DNA of 64,000 nucleotides from Blasia pusilla (GCA_050084515.1 CM114271.1:6138001-6202000), one strand, 5' to 3'; counted from the stretch's first letter, positions 25,317-36,962 are shown. The notes: generated by a model from the sequence alone, not told the origin. Made by a program: numbers and translations.

Positions 25317-25684
25317 TGTCATGACCATACGGATTATGTCGTAGAGTATAGTGTGCTAGTAGAGGCCATTCCTTATGAAGGACCGTAGTGGCTTTGTAGA
25401 GATGCGGTTCCATACATAGAGTTGGGGGTTACTCAGTTGGGGGTGAGTTTCCCAGTAGGGCCCGCTCTTAGGTTGGAGGATATAAAGTGGAGTGCACTCA
25501 AAGAACAATCAGTTCTTTGAGTTGAGCCTGTTGCGTTGGGAGTTAGCCTTGGTAGTGAGTAGAGCTCTTGGCTATGGTGTTTCCCGCAAGCTTCGACCTA
25601 GATTCTCCCATCGTGGAGTGGGTTTGGCTCGATTGTATGTGATTGTATACGTGTTTTATGACAGTAGGTCTTTCACGGATTTCA
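25317..25684 (+). repeat. 5' LTR of gypsy copy B
   Basis: It runs from TGTCATGACC to GGATTTCA, 368 bp, and pairs with 33860-34225. The 3' LTR begins TATCATGACC, so the terminal TG has become TA there. The LTRs differ at several positions and by small indels, so the insertion is not fresh. Confidence 0.75.
25481..25522 (+). promoter_or_regulatory. LTR TATA box and adjacent hairpin
   Basis: TATAAAG (25481-25487) is followed by the inverted repeat ACTCAAAGAAC/GTTCTTTGAGT (25496-25506 and 25512-25522) with a 5-base loop. The pair is kept in all three LTRs of the family (about 7056-7090 minus, 34024-34065 plus). The hairpin would lie near the transcript start, about 15-40 bases after the TATA box. 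A role is inferred from conservation only. Confidence 0.5.
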
Positions 25685-25819
25685 CTCGTGGTAACTCGAG
25701 GTAGCTCGGGGCGAGTGGGCGTGAGAGGCGGAGTAAGGAGCAAGGAGCAAGCAAGCAAGCTTGCTTACTTGGGCGTGAGGCAATTTTTGCAGGATTTGGG
25801 ATTTGAGTTTTGCATAATT

Positions 25820-25871
25820 GGTCACCCATCTTTGGGCTATTCTGCCTGGAGGACGCTTAACTGCTGAGTTC
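25820..25871 (-). promoter_or_regulatory. 5S rRNA-derived segment with Pol III internal promoter layout, antisense to gypsy copy B
   Basis: On the minus strand it reads GAACTCAGCAGTTAAGCG, 23 bp, then GATGGGTGACC, identical in both blocks to the segment in copy A. It begins about 500 bp after the LTR start. The flanking sequence upstream of GAACTC differs between A and B more than the core does, which suggests the core is the conserved part. No T-run Pol III terminator was evaluated in detail downstream. Confidence 0.75.
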
Positions 25872-26609
25872 TTAACTATGCCAGTGTACACACTATTGTA
25901 GCTCATTTGGTGCTATTCGGAGATGTGTTAGGCACTTTATGCATCTCAGGTTTTTGGTTGATGTACCTCTAGCGCATAGTACGGTGTAGCCTCTCCATGC
26001 AGGTGATCTTTTCAGGTGCTGCGAGTTCGACTAGTACGTCATCGACCCGCGGCGGAGTAGCTATTGCGTTAGAATTATGTGGTGGGTTTTGTGGATTCAA
26101 GGGGCACCACGTTTGGTGGATTGTGTTACCTTGATTTCCATTTGCGATTGGAGGGTTGTCGTTGGACTTCCTGTGTTTGGATCCCCTCCATCGTGCTTCT
26201 TGCTTGCGCGGCCATTGTTAGGGTTGACGCTGATTTCCAGAGTAGTGTTACTCCTGTGTGCTACCGGTAGTGAGGCTGGAGGGATGACGAGTAGACCGTG
26301 GGAGACTTCTTGTGGTGATGACCAGTTAGGTTGCCTACACCCATAGCTAGTAGAGCTAGAATAGTATAGCGACATCGACGTCACTTGGTTATTTGGTGGT
26401 GGTAATTTGGTGGTGGTGCGGCATCGGCGTTGGTCATCACGGAGCTGTCGGGTGGTCTGGTTGGGGACCGTGGTGCGGACAATGGTGGTTTCACACGGAG
26501 TGGATTTAGGTATCGGCTACTTTTTCCACTTCCGACCGTTGATGAAGAGGAGGACGAGGGTGTTCCAAACACCGAGTCTTCTACGTTGTTATCGAGTGTT
26601 GCAGCTCCA

Positions 26610-27840
26610 TTGATTTGGGACATGGACGGTGGATATGGGGCCATGAAGGGCCCACGACGATACTCGAGTCAAAGTGGGCACCATTGAGTTGGAGGACTTC
26701 ATGCGGGAGTTTGATACGTGGTGTGATATGCGGATGTTATGAACGCCACGTTGTTTACACCCTTCTTGGCTTGGAAGGGTTGTTTCAAAGACTTGGAAGG
26801 ACCACCCATGGATGATTACCATGAGTTTAGGAAAGACCATGTTCTTTGAGATTGAGGCGTGGAGACAATATTGGTCTCGGGCTATGTATCTATCACCCAT
26901 GGTGGTATTGGTAGTAGTGCTCCTACTATGCCCGGCCCGGCCCGAGCGTTGAGTGGTACAGTACGAGCCGAGTGGGGGTACGGTGGAGGTACTAGTGGGG
27001 GTACTAGTGGAGGTACTAGTGCCCCACCATCGTTCAGCCCAGTTGCAGAGTTCTTCAAGAGGTTGAAGAAGAACTATCAAGGAGTGAAGACGGAGAAGTT
27101 GGGGAATCTTCAAGACTTTGAGCGAAAAGGCGGTGAGAGTCTTCGTGAGGCATACACGCAGCGTATGCACGCTTGATTTCAGTTACCCAGGGTGTGAGTG
27201 AGGATCAGGCAGTCCAGTTTTGGTATGGGATCTTGGACAGAGATTTGCGCCGTAGGGTACGTGATGCTACTCTTATGAGTGATGATTCATCCACATTGAC
27301 CCATGTGTTTGCTCTATCTGAGAAGATTGAGCTTAACATGGTGAAGGAGAGAGTGGTGACATCCGCATTCAGTAGGGATACAACTACTACTTCTCGTGTT
27401 CAGCTGCCCACCTCACAGTCTTGTAGTAGTGGTGGTGGTAGTAGTAGTGGGAGTCGTGGGGGGTACACACGACCTCAGTCAAGTCCTAGAGGGATATTTG
27501 CACAGAGACCATTGCCTTCATTTGCTGCCCCGCAGCAAGGACTGTCATGTTGGACATGTGGAGGTGATCATGTTAGGAATTTTTGTCCCCAAGAGGATGG
27601 GAGACGGACTTTGGAGGATGGGCCTCAGTCGGCCCCAACTCAGTGTGATCATTGCGGGAGACTAGGTCATCCTTGAGAGCGTTGCTTTGATCTTCATCCA
27701 GAGTTGAGATCAGGCCGTGGCCGTGGTGGAGTAGCTCCGAGAGGCCGAGGTGGTAGAGGTGGTAGGGGTGGTAGAGGGGGACTAGTGGTTGGAGAGCCTA
27801 CGGTGGCTACCCCTACCACTACGACAGAGTCGACTATGGT
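26610..27840 (+). pseudogene. gag of gypsy copy B (frameshifted)
   Basis: Frames at 26859-27170 and 27173-27676 carry the gag core (FFKRLKKNYQGVKTEK, RDLRRRVRDATL, KIELNMVKERVVTSAF), then zinc knuckles CWTCGGDHVRNFC and CDHCGRLGHP, and then an Arg/Gly-rich tail (27700-27790). A frameshift lies near 27165, and a TGA at about 27675 cuts the second knuckle. The first knuckle has three rather than four residues between the second Cys and His. Gag would form the particle and bind element RNA. Confidence 0.88.
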
Positions 27841-29760
27841 CGCCGAGGATTGAGCAGATTGGAGCGAAGTTGGCTACTATGGTGGTATCCAACATAGATC
27901 AGTTCGGGAGCAGGGCTTCCACCTCTTATGGAGGGATGATCTCTCTTATATGGCGAGTGCAAAGACAAAAGTTAAGGCATCACAGGTGCGATTCTGAGAG
28001 GAGCCACTCGAGCGTCGAGCCACGTGGTGCTCTTGTGGAGTTGGACCCACAGAGGGGTGAGGCCGGGAGGCGTGCTAGGCTTCCCTGGGTCATTCTTGTT
28101 GTCTGAGGAGTCGAGGACTCCATCCATGGTTCCCGCAGCCTATTGAGCCGCGGTGGGGATCGAGGCATCTACATCGGCGTATAGTAGACACGGATGCAAA
28201 GCATCCAATGCGATTGTGCGGATGGCAACTTCGGTGTTGGGATCCCCATTATTTTCGCCACGGAGCGATGGCTTTAGGAGTTGACTTAGCTCTGTATTTG
28301 ATTTAGCGACCACGTTGTGTGAACGTGGGGTATTTATTGCTACACGTGTTGAGGTGGATGAGGGTGTTGCGGTGGAGCGACCCTCTATGTAAGGTGTAGC
28401 ATTGAGTACCAGTGCTACTTGGCGGCAAAGAACGGCGAAGATGGATGCATTACCGGCCCGGCCAGCCATTGATCGTGAGAGGCTTACACTGGTGTATGTA
28501 TGTTGGACAACCGGAGTGGGATCTTCCGATTGGTGAGCCCTACAGACAGTGTATAGACCGGATAGAGTCTTGTTAGACTCTAGTGCCCAACCTTTGATGT
28601 TGGGAAAGGCTGCATGTATTGGTTTGGGTATTCGGAGGTCAGAGCTTGAGCCTTGCCCATTCCAGATTCAAACATCACTTGGAGGAGCCAATGATAGGTC
28701 TCAATTCATGACACGGGAGAAGTTTTTCATGAGTTAAGACCAGATCATGCGATTGATAGCTCCCGGTTGGGAGTATCTGCGGTAGTCACATCGGCCGAGT
28801 CGTATGATGTACTAGTTGGAGGAGCAAAGATGTGTACCCGATGGGTTTTCAGATGGATTCTTGGGTGAGACAACGTCTTATAGACCTGGTTGGAAGTCGG
28901 GGATGGACGTATGAGCCAAGTTCCTGTGAGATTTATTTTTGGGGCTCGACCAGGAGGGTCTTCCCCAACAATGTTAGCATCTGTGGCTGGTTTTAGTGGA
29001 GTAGTCACTTGGCCAGGAGACTTTTGGAGGGTAATGTTTTCGCTATGGATTCTCCTGCATGCATGAGGAGGTAGAGGAGGTCCCTATTTTTGCAGCAGTG
29101 GCATCCTCATCGTTGGATGTGCCACTTTGGAGTTTAGGCGGTGCACTACGGCAGAGGCGTCGCCTAGTGCAGAGAGGAGGCTTGGTGTGAGGTTATACCT
29201 CACGAGGAAGAGGAGGCCCCACGGCGGACTCCTACTTCTGGTCGATTAGGTTATCCCCTTTGGATACTACACCCATTGTATGGTAGTATCCGCCGGAGGG
29301 CATTTGTCTCATTAGATCTCTTTGGTGGGATTAGCTGGTTTGGCTGCAGTGTTGCAGCCGATATTCTGTCTTGGAGATACGTGTATGTGGAGCGAGATGA
29401 GACGGCCCAGAGTCTCATCCCGACATATTGGTCGATTGATGCGGAGATATCTGAGTTGTTGTCGCCATCGGCTATTCGTGGGTACCAGCGTGTTTTTACC
29501 ATCACACATTGCATTGTTGGGCGCGGGACCTTGAGAGGTTGGTCTGTGGATTTGGTGATTCTTTGGATGGCCATGTCGGGTCATACACGTCTTTGGTCGT
29601 GGTGAGGGATTACATGACCCTAGGTCTCGATTGTTTTGGGAGATGTTACGGATGTTACGACATCTTTAGGTTCATCAGCACGTGCTCTAGCTTACATTCG
29701 AGAATGTTCCATTGTTGGGTGACACTCGGACCGGATGATGGCGAGTGTTCATGAGGTGCG
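27840..29760 (+). pseudogene. long gag-pol linker of gypsy copy B
   Basis: Nearly 2 kb lie between the gag tail and the protease, much longer than in typical Ty3/gypsy elements. Peptides such as YRPDRVLLDS, ELEPCPF, SLIPTYWSIDAEISELL and VVVRDYMTLGLDCFGRC are matched in copy A, so the region was probably coding. It is now broken by many stops. I recognise no domain. An extra protein, a second capsid-like part or a spacer are all possible. Confidence 0.5.
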
Positions 29761-29853
29761 GTCTTGGATTGGACCAGCGGTGTTGTTGGATGCTGGCGCG
29801 AGTTGGCTCGCGTGCACATCGCCCACGCTTGTGGTGGACAAACTTGTTGCCTA
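29760..29853 (+). pseudogene. retropepsin-type aspartic protease core of gypsy copy B
   Basis: WIGPAVLLDAGASWLAC is followed by TSPTLVVDKLVA and a stop. LLDAGAS fits the retropepsin catalytic D-(S/T/A)-G-A-(S/T) motif, preceded by hydrophobic residues. The stop directly after the core suggests decay or a frameshift to reach the RT frame about 1 kb downstream. Confidence 0.65.
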
Positions 29854-30739
29854 GGGAGGTTCTCGTCGAGCATATGATGCAAGGCGGGATCCTCGCTTAC
29901 ACGGTGGATAGTATCTTGATCTTTGGCGACTTTCTCAAGTGGTGAGGGTTATTGATCGGTCACCCATGGCGTGGTGAACCGTGTGGGCCAGACCTAGGAT
30001 GGGACTACCCACATTTGTGAGTTTTCCTCGTCACATGCCTACTGTGAGGAAGGTGGTCCGGGGCTTGTATGGGATTCTCATGTGCGGCAGTTGGTGGAGC
30101 CTAACGCTGATGAGAGAGCGCGTGCGATGGGATTTGCTCTTCGTGTGACGGTTGCTTCTATTTTCTGAGGCTTCACGACGTCATGTGTTGGGTCGGGCCA
30201 TGGACCTGAATTGTTTGACTTGGATTTTGAGTCTTGGTATGGCCGAGCTGCGTCGACTTCGGACTATGTCTGTGGGTCTTCCACCCCTTGTAATGAGCTC
30301 GATGGCTACCGGGACGGTAGAGGCATCGGCTGGGGGCGAGGAGAGTAGTATTTTGCATCCTTGGAGTAAATGGGATGTAATGGGTGGACATGTGGAGTTG
30401 GTTGCTCATCTTTGGTGGAGGAGTTATTTGCTCGGATGATGGTGTAGCTAAGGGTGTACCATCTTGTGAGGGGGTTGCGTAGTGACCAATGGCATAAATC
30501 CTCTCCCTCTAGTGTGCAAGTGGAGGAGACTTGGGAGCCATTACTTGGGCCCAAGCTTACGGGAGGTGAGAAATGACGCTTGACATAGTTCCTACGTGCT
30601 TATAGGAGTTGTTTTGCCTTTAGCATGAAGGAGTTGGGTTTTCTGGTTGGACCCGGTATACGGATTGATTTGGCTAGTGATACGCCAATCTTCCGTCGTC
30701 CCTACCGATATAGTGATATGGAGAGGGACCTGATTGAGT

Positions 30740-31960
30740 AGGACGTTGGACCTTTTGGAGGCTGGATTAGTGGAGTTGTCGCATGGAGAGTATGCATCGC
30801 CCATCTGTCATGCTGCTAAAAGGATATGCATGGCAACTACACGGATAGGCGGATGTGTGGAGATTACCGCCCTATCAATCGGCAAACCAAGTCCGATATG
30901 TATGCCATGCCTACACGAGAGATCTTTGATGTGGTGGGGACAGGCAAAGATTTTCAGTTTTTGATCTTGGCGGGATACCATCAATTGCCGATTCGGGAGA
31001 GTGACAAGGCCAAGACAAAGCATTTTCGGTGTCAACTCTCATGGCAAGGATTGTTTGTACCGGTGGAAATTCTTACCCTTTGGGTTGAAGAATGCACTGC
31101 CGAGTTTCAAAGAGTGATGGGCGGGATCCTAGCAGGGTTGGATTTTGTTCGGTGTTACATTGATGATATCTTGGTGTTCAGTAACACGGTGGAGGAGCAT
31201 CAAATACATTTGCAGATGGTGTTTGAGCGGTTGAAAGCTCATGGTCTACGTTTGCATCCAGGAAAGTGTAAGTTCTTCCATGAGGATGTTGAGTACTTGG
31301 GTCATGTGATCTATCCAGGTGGTTTGGGAGTTCAGCAAGCAAAGGTGGAGGCTATTGCACTTATTCCACGTTCGGTATATGTGAGTAGAGTTCGAGCATT
31401 CATGGGATTGGCGAACTACTATCGGAGGTATGCGAAGGGATTTAGTGCTATGGCAAAGCCTTTGAACCAATTGCTGAAATCAGATCAAGAGTGGCACTGG
31501 GGAGATGATCAGGAGAGAGCTTTTGGGGAGCTTAAGGCCCAGTTGGTGGCGGTGCCTATCTTGAGGAGACCTATCGAGGCGCCCATTTCATTACACACTC
31601 GATTGGAGTAGGTTGGGACTTGGAGCGGTGTTGACACAACATGATGATGAGCACATGGAGTTTGTGGTGGCCTATGCAAGTCGTTCGAATAATGCAAATG
31701 AGTCGCGCTATAGTTCATATGAGGGAGAGTGCTTGGCAAGAGTGTGGGTGTGGCATACTTTAGGTGTTACTTGTTTGGCACCCAGTTTACCCTTGTTACT
31801 GATCACCAACCGCTCAAGTGGTTGATGGAGTCTGACAAGCTTATAGGGAAGCTTGCACGGTGGGCTCTTATCTTACATGAGTATGACTTCCAGGTGGTAC
31901 ATAGACCTGGAGTTGCCAACCTTGATGCTGATGGGTTGAGTAGGAACCCATGTACTAGCC
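30740..31960 (+). pseudogene. reverse transcriptase and RNase H of gypsy copy B
   Basis: RT motifs CGDYRPINRQT, AGYHQLPIRESDKAK, AEFQRVM, YIDDILVFS, LHPGKCKFFHEDVEYLGHVI and FMGLANYYRRY are followed by RNase H motifs VLTQHDDEHM, YASRSNN, YSSYEGECL, TLVTDHQPLKWLM and NLDADGLSRNP. Catalytic YIDD is intact. Frameshifts occur near 30905-30990 (loss of the LDLR motif), 31010-31090 (the FGLKNAP region is scrambled), 31605 and 31735. Copy A is better preserved over the same region. Confidence 0.93.
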
Positions 31961-32189
31961 AAGAGGATACAACTGGGGCTAGATGGCATGGCGAGGTTGA
32001 TGAGGAGATGGTGCCAGGTTGGCATGCATCCGCCTTTTTATGTTGGTTAGGGATGGACTCTAGTATGGAGGACCACATGATATCTTACTCTAGTCAGAGG
32101 GTAGATGGCCAGCCTTCAGATCCTAAGGTTGGAGATGGTGGTACGGATCAGCGTGATATTCATGATGATGCGTTGGTGTTGGAGTTCCT

Positions 32190-33420
32190 ACGGACCAGTA
32201 GGGTGCCAGGCATAGTGAGTGCCAAGGAGCGAGACCGTGTTCTTCAACGTGCTAAGAGGTATCGATTGGAGGGAACACATATTCTCTGCGTGTGGGAGGA
32301 TGGTAGAGTACGAGTAGTGCCACATTTGGCTCGAGAGAGGCGCATTGTGCGACATGCCCATGAGGAGTTGGGACATTTTGGGGTAAAGCGACGTATAGCT
32401 TACTCCTTGGCGATATTGGTGGCGTGGCATGCATACTCAGGTGCAGCAATTGGTGTCACGTTGTATGGTTTGTGATCGGGTGAGGGCATCATTTAATGCC
32501 CCTACACCACAATTACACCCCTTGCCTATTATGGGGTTGGGTTACCGTTGGAGTGTGGACTTTGCGGGACCGTTACCTGGTTGGTATGCGACATCATCGA
32601 TATGTGTTGGTGATGGTGGAGCACTTCTCCAAGTGGATTGAGTTGGTGGCATTACCGGACAAGGCAAGTGAGGAACGGCGTATGCGTTTGGATAGAGTGC
32701 TTAGTCATTTTGGTGCATCGGTGAAGTCTTGACCGACCAGGGTCTGAGTTTGTGGTGAGTTTGGTCTTGTGTGACAAGGCGTTGATTGATCATCGGACCA
32801 CATCTCGAGATCATCCAGAGGCGGATGGTTTGGCTGAGCGTGTGGTTCAGGACGGTGAAGAGGGCATTGCGCAAGTATGGCCTCTGAAGGCATCTTGGAG
32901 ACGGGATGTTCGGTTGCCATGGTTAGCCATGGGGTATAGGTTGATCGCCAAGCATCCTTGGCTTCCTTCTCACCTTATTTTTTGTTATATGGCGAGATCC
33001 GGACTTTTGCAAAGCAATTGTCGGGAGTCTAGTGAGGTGGTGAACCTTGATGACCTAGAGATGTGGATGAGGGTGTGTTCTCAGCGGGCGGAGCTCTTTC
33101 GGAGAGTTATGCCAACAACCTTTGAGAATCTTGCCATTGCTCAACACAGGGATACGTTGCGGTATGCAACCATTCGAGGTGGAGGTTATTGACCATCGAT
33201 TCGTAGGTTCCATGTGGGGGACTATGTCTATTTGCAGCAGATTGCACCGACAACGTTGGATGTGACGGCAGGCCGCACTATTTTACGAGTGCGCGAGGTG
33301 TTAGCTTCTGGAGTTCTCTTGTTGGAGGGTCGTGATGGAGTTGTTTGGAAGGACCATGTGCGTAATTGTGCGCCATGTCATCTTCCAAATGTGGATGGTA
33401 GTGTTGACCCAAGCTTAGCC
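32190..33420 (+). pseudogene. integrase of gypsy copy B
   Basis: The HHCC zinc-binding part is split by a frameshift near 32415: HAHEELGHFGVKRR (32355-32400) and SRCMVCDRVRASF (32447-32490). The DDE core follows: WSVDFAGPLPG (first Asp, about 32550-32585), LTDQG near 32730 after another shift (second Asp), and HPEADGLAERVVQ (Glu, about 32812-32850). The C-terminal part VGDYVYLQQ (33212-33240) and ILRVREVL resemble the integrase C-terminal barrel. The PHD finger follows in frame. Confidence 0.88.
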
Positions 33421-33441
33421 ATGATACGTGCTAGCTTGAGG

Positions 33442-33576
33442 TGCATGTTGTGTGGGTCTACTGGTAACGCAGCCCGTATGTTGGTGTGTGATGGGTGTTC
33501 TAGGGGTTGGCACATGATGTGTTTGACTCCACGTTTGGATGTTGTTCCTACTGGAAGGTGGGTTTGTCTTCGATGT
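33442..33576 (+). other. PHD zinc finger at the integrase C-terminus of gypsy copy B
   Basis: In the open frame 33214-33582 the eight ligands read C-X2-C-X11-C-X2-C-X4-H-X2-C-X14-C-X2-C, from CMLC through CDGCSRGWHMMCL to GRWVCLRC. This is the C4HC3 PHD pattern with the usual Trp two residues before the seventh ligand. PHD fingers read histone H3 tails. Here it sits where chromoviruses carry a chromodomain, so it may direct integration to marked chromatin (inference). The frame is intact from the integrase barrel to the stop at 33580-33582, and the same domain is recognisable in decayed copy C at 50760-50935. Confidence 0.9.
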
Positions 33577-33756
33577 ACTTAGGAGAGGTAGATGACTTGA
33601 TCTTTGCATGATATGGATTACAGATGTGCGACTAACGATGGGGCAACCTATCACCCGACCTTTTCGATTCGGGCACCCAAGAAGGTGTATAGCATGTAGT
33701 AGATGTATAGGGCTACCGGGAGTTAGAGGACCTAACCGCCGCTTGATTAGGGGGCG

Positions 33757-34330
33757 AGTTGTGGTACACTTGCGTTTGTGGATACTCGTCTATGTTATGT
33801 ACGTATGTGAGTATGGTATGTCGATGTATGTTGTATGACGACGTGGATTCGCACGACGGTATCATGACCATACGGATTATGTCGTAGAGTATAGTGTGCT
33901 AGTAGAGGCCATTCCTTATGTAGGACCGTAGTGGCTTTGTAGAGATGCGGTTCCATACATAGGATTGGGGGTTACTCAGTTGGGGGTGAGTTTCCCAGTA
34001 GGGCCCGCTCTTAGGTTGGAGGATATAAGGTGGAGTGCACTCAAAGAAACGATCAGTTCTTTGAGTTGAGCCTGTTATGCGTTGGGAGTTAGCCTTGGTA
34101 GTGAGTAGAGCTCTTGGCTATGGTGTTTCCAAGCCGACCTAGATTCTCCCATCGTGGAGTGGGTTTGGCTCGATTGTATGTGATTGTATACGTGTTTTAT
34201 GACAGTAGGTCTTTCACGGATTTCAGTTGTGGTACACTTGCGTTTGTGGATACTCTCGTCTATGTTATGTACATATGTGAGTATGGTATGTCAGCGATGT
34301 ATGTTGTATGACGATGTGGATTCGCACGAC
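33757..34330 (+). repeat. direct repeat X flanking the 3' LTR of copy B
   Basis: X (33757-33857), beginning AGTTGTGGTACACTTGCG and ending GGATTCGCACGAC, recurs as X' (34225-34330). It ends at the same GGATTCGCACGAC, directly before the target duplication AAGAG. The LTR lies between the two copies. X is not found in the 5' region of either element. Confidence 0.85.
33860..34225 (+). repeat. 3' LTR of gypsy copy B
   Basis: The 366 bp match 25317-25684 from (TG)TCATGACC to GGATTTCA. It keeps the TATAAGG motif and the hairpin, here with one inserted base in the loop side. It is followed by 34225-34330 instead of directly by the target duplication. Confidence 0.8.
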
Positions 34331-34335
34331 AAGAG

Positions 34336-36962
34336 CTTCTATATTTAATATGCATTTTTTCGAAAGTTAGAAAAAAATTAACCAAAGGAGCAATGTAAAA
34401 AATTGAACTATTACTATGAATTGAGTTTTCAAAATTCCCAATAAGTAATACTACGTGGATGACACGAGTTTTGTACTAGTTTTTATTTATGTCAATAAGA
34501 ACATGTAAGGGAAATTAAGAATAATTAAATTATTTATTTACTTTTATTAAAAACTTATCTTAGTAATACTATTATTTTTTAATGTAGAATTTAAAAGAAC
34601 CTCTTGTAAACAAGTTCCCTTGCTCTAATTTTAGAAGAATAAAACCATTGACTTGCCTTATCAAAAGATCGAAAATAAAAATAGGACCATAATCCATTTG
34701 GCCGCCGTTTAAAATCCTAATGAGCTGAAATAAGCACGAAAGACTCATGTATTCAGAGTATAGTATTCCGTCTAATGTTTACAACTTCAGTTATTTCCGG
34801 GCCCATCGGAGGCTAGGAGCGTCCACTCCCGACACACTAGTATAAAACCATAAACTAAGCGCAGAAATAAGTCTTCGCGGAGTACATATACTCTGAGCTG
34901 TTGAGGGGTTTCGTATCTCTGCCGTGTGTTCAGCACAACGCGAACTATTCTTTCGCCTTTTACTAAAGAATACCGTGCGCGGGACACAGAAGCGGCATAT
35001 TTCAATCTTTGGAATGCTCCTTAACTGGGGCACCACCATCTAACGCAAAAAGGACATTCTCTTCCTCTCGCAGGATAAATCTCTAGCTCCCTACATCTGT
35101 AGGCATGAGATGTGTGGAATAGAAGATCCGTGTTGCAGTCAAAGTGACTGAGAACTCGACATACGTGCAGATGGCGTAAGTGTTTCACTGTGTTGGATGG
35201 CGGGATCCTTCGGAGCGGCAGGACGCCGTCACGTCTGCGAGAGTTCTTCCTCATCCGTTTAACTTTTTCTTTCCACAGGACTTGCTTTCTTGGCTATGGG
35301 GCTGCTCATGCTGTAGGCTTAGGGAATGGGATGATCTTGGTGAGCGGCCACTTTTGAGTGCTAACTTTTGTAGGTTTATTGAGCTTCTGATGCAGTTGAA
35401 GACTTCTGTTGATTTTGTCGCTGGCCATGTTTCAGTGTGGGCAGGGTGAATTGAAATTCAATACTATTTGTCGTTTTTTTTTTCATTTTATGGATCTTGT
35501 TTATAATCTCTATGGTGTGGAGTACGAGCGGCGTCACGTCCTGTTCCTGGCGTGCCAAAGACATGTGGCTCGCAGTCATCAGCGTTTCGAGTTATGTGAT
35601 GGAAAGCAATAGTACTGCAGTAGAACTCTTCTTCCGAGAAGTCTTTCGTTAAGGTGCCACACATAGTTGAGATGGGTGGTACCTAAATCTGATCGCTGCT
35701 AGCCTGCCAAATGCTGCTGGCTCATTCTCTCTACCGAATTTCTATACCCTGGATTTGGTACACCCTGAAATACTGTGCAGAGAATGTTTGATTGTGTCGA
35801 GGAGTGTCGACTCCGGAAGTGCGAGTGAGTAGATAGTGATTCGGGTCGAGGGGACGAGAGAGATCCGGTCGTGGATGGGATGGAACGAGTGATACGATTT
35901 CGGAATCCACGCGTGTCGCGGATATCTTATGAATTAATTGACTGCAACGCCCGTTAAATTCTCTGCTGTGGCCGTGGCACCATGACTAGCACATTGGAGG
36001 CCGTACCTCGGAAATGTAGGAGTATAGTCTTTGGGAACTCCATCTTTTCTATAATGAACCTCACAACAAATAAGAAGGAACTTTTACTTTTCTAAGCAAT
36101 GTCAACAAATAAGAGGCAACTCTTATTTTTCTAGAATCGATCTGTCAGCAAGTAAGAGGGAACAGGAAGGATTTGGGGCCGGTGAACTCCCGCGAAGCGA
36201 CTTCGGACAGCACTTGCCTGATCAAATGCTCCCATGTATTATGTACAAATTGATGTTCTCTGGTGCTTATCTCATGATGCGCTGCGCATTGTGTCAAATC
36301 TCTCCCGTTGTTGTGATCTGATCACCTTGACCTGAACTCTGGGTCCTCCCTCCAATCGGCAGATAGAATGCGTGGCAGAAAGAAACAGTTGAATACGAAA
36401 GGACGGCAGTGAAGCCTCTCGATGGCTGGCTACGTGTATTCTAACATGGAGAAGCCCACGATCGTGAACGCTTTGGAGGCAAGGAACGTACATTATTTGC
36501 GGAGCGAACTCACGGATAGCAGGGGATGGATGGTTTACTCGAGTACACATTCTTGAGGTTCGTAAAGTGCATGCTCTTAAATTGTACAAGCGTCGATATT
36601 CATAATGGGAAGCCACGTAACGCAAGATCAATGGTGCATTCTGATGATTCAAACTTTCATGTGACAGTCCAACGAAGTGCATTCCATCCTCAACGAAGTG
36701 CATTCCATCGGACGGCACTCGTAGAGATTTCATAAATGCTCCAGGTTGTATAAAATCTCTAGATGCATAAAATCATGTTTTAAATGCTGTAAATGCTCGA
36801 GGCCGCATTCCATCCTGGATGAAATCCTGAAGCATTTCTAAACCCTTCTGCGAATTCACAGCAAGATTTTATACAAAGTCAAGAGATGCGGTACGAAAAG
36901 GCTATGTTCGATTTCTTGAAAAGATACATGATCGAAGACAGATGGCTGTTTCCACCGCTAGA
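34336..36962. other. intergenic, no gene assigned
   Basis: 34340-34790 is AT-rich. 34790-36300 is mixed, with short ORFs on both strands. TTTTTCTTTCCACAG at about 35266-35280 looks like a 3' splice site, followed by an 89-codon frame (35180-35449) without recognisable domain, so a small spliced gene or noncoding RNA cannot be excluded. Near 36668-36709 a 19-bp sequence CAACGAAGTGCATTCCATC occurs twice. Confidence 0.35.

Larger units (their letters stand above)
25317..34330 (+). mobile_element. Ty3/gypsy LTR retrotransposon copy B, with PHD finger
   Basis: The element is about 9 kb: LTR, leader with antisense 5S-like segment, gag, long linker, protease, RT, RNase H, integrase, C-terminal PHD finger, 3' LTR. 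The flanks AAGAG at 25312-25316 and 34331-34335 are a 5-bp target duplication. Many frameshifts and stops make it defective. It is head to head with copy A, which is clearly the same family. The leader is shorter than in A by about 700 bp. The 3' end is odd: the LTR is flanked on both sides by a copy of the same 101-106 bp sequence. Confidence 0.94.
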
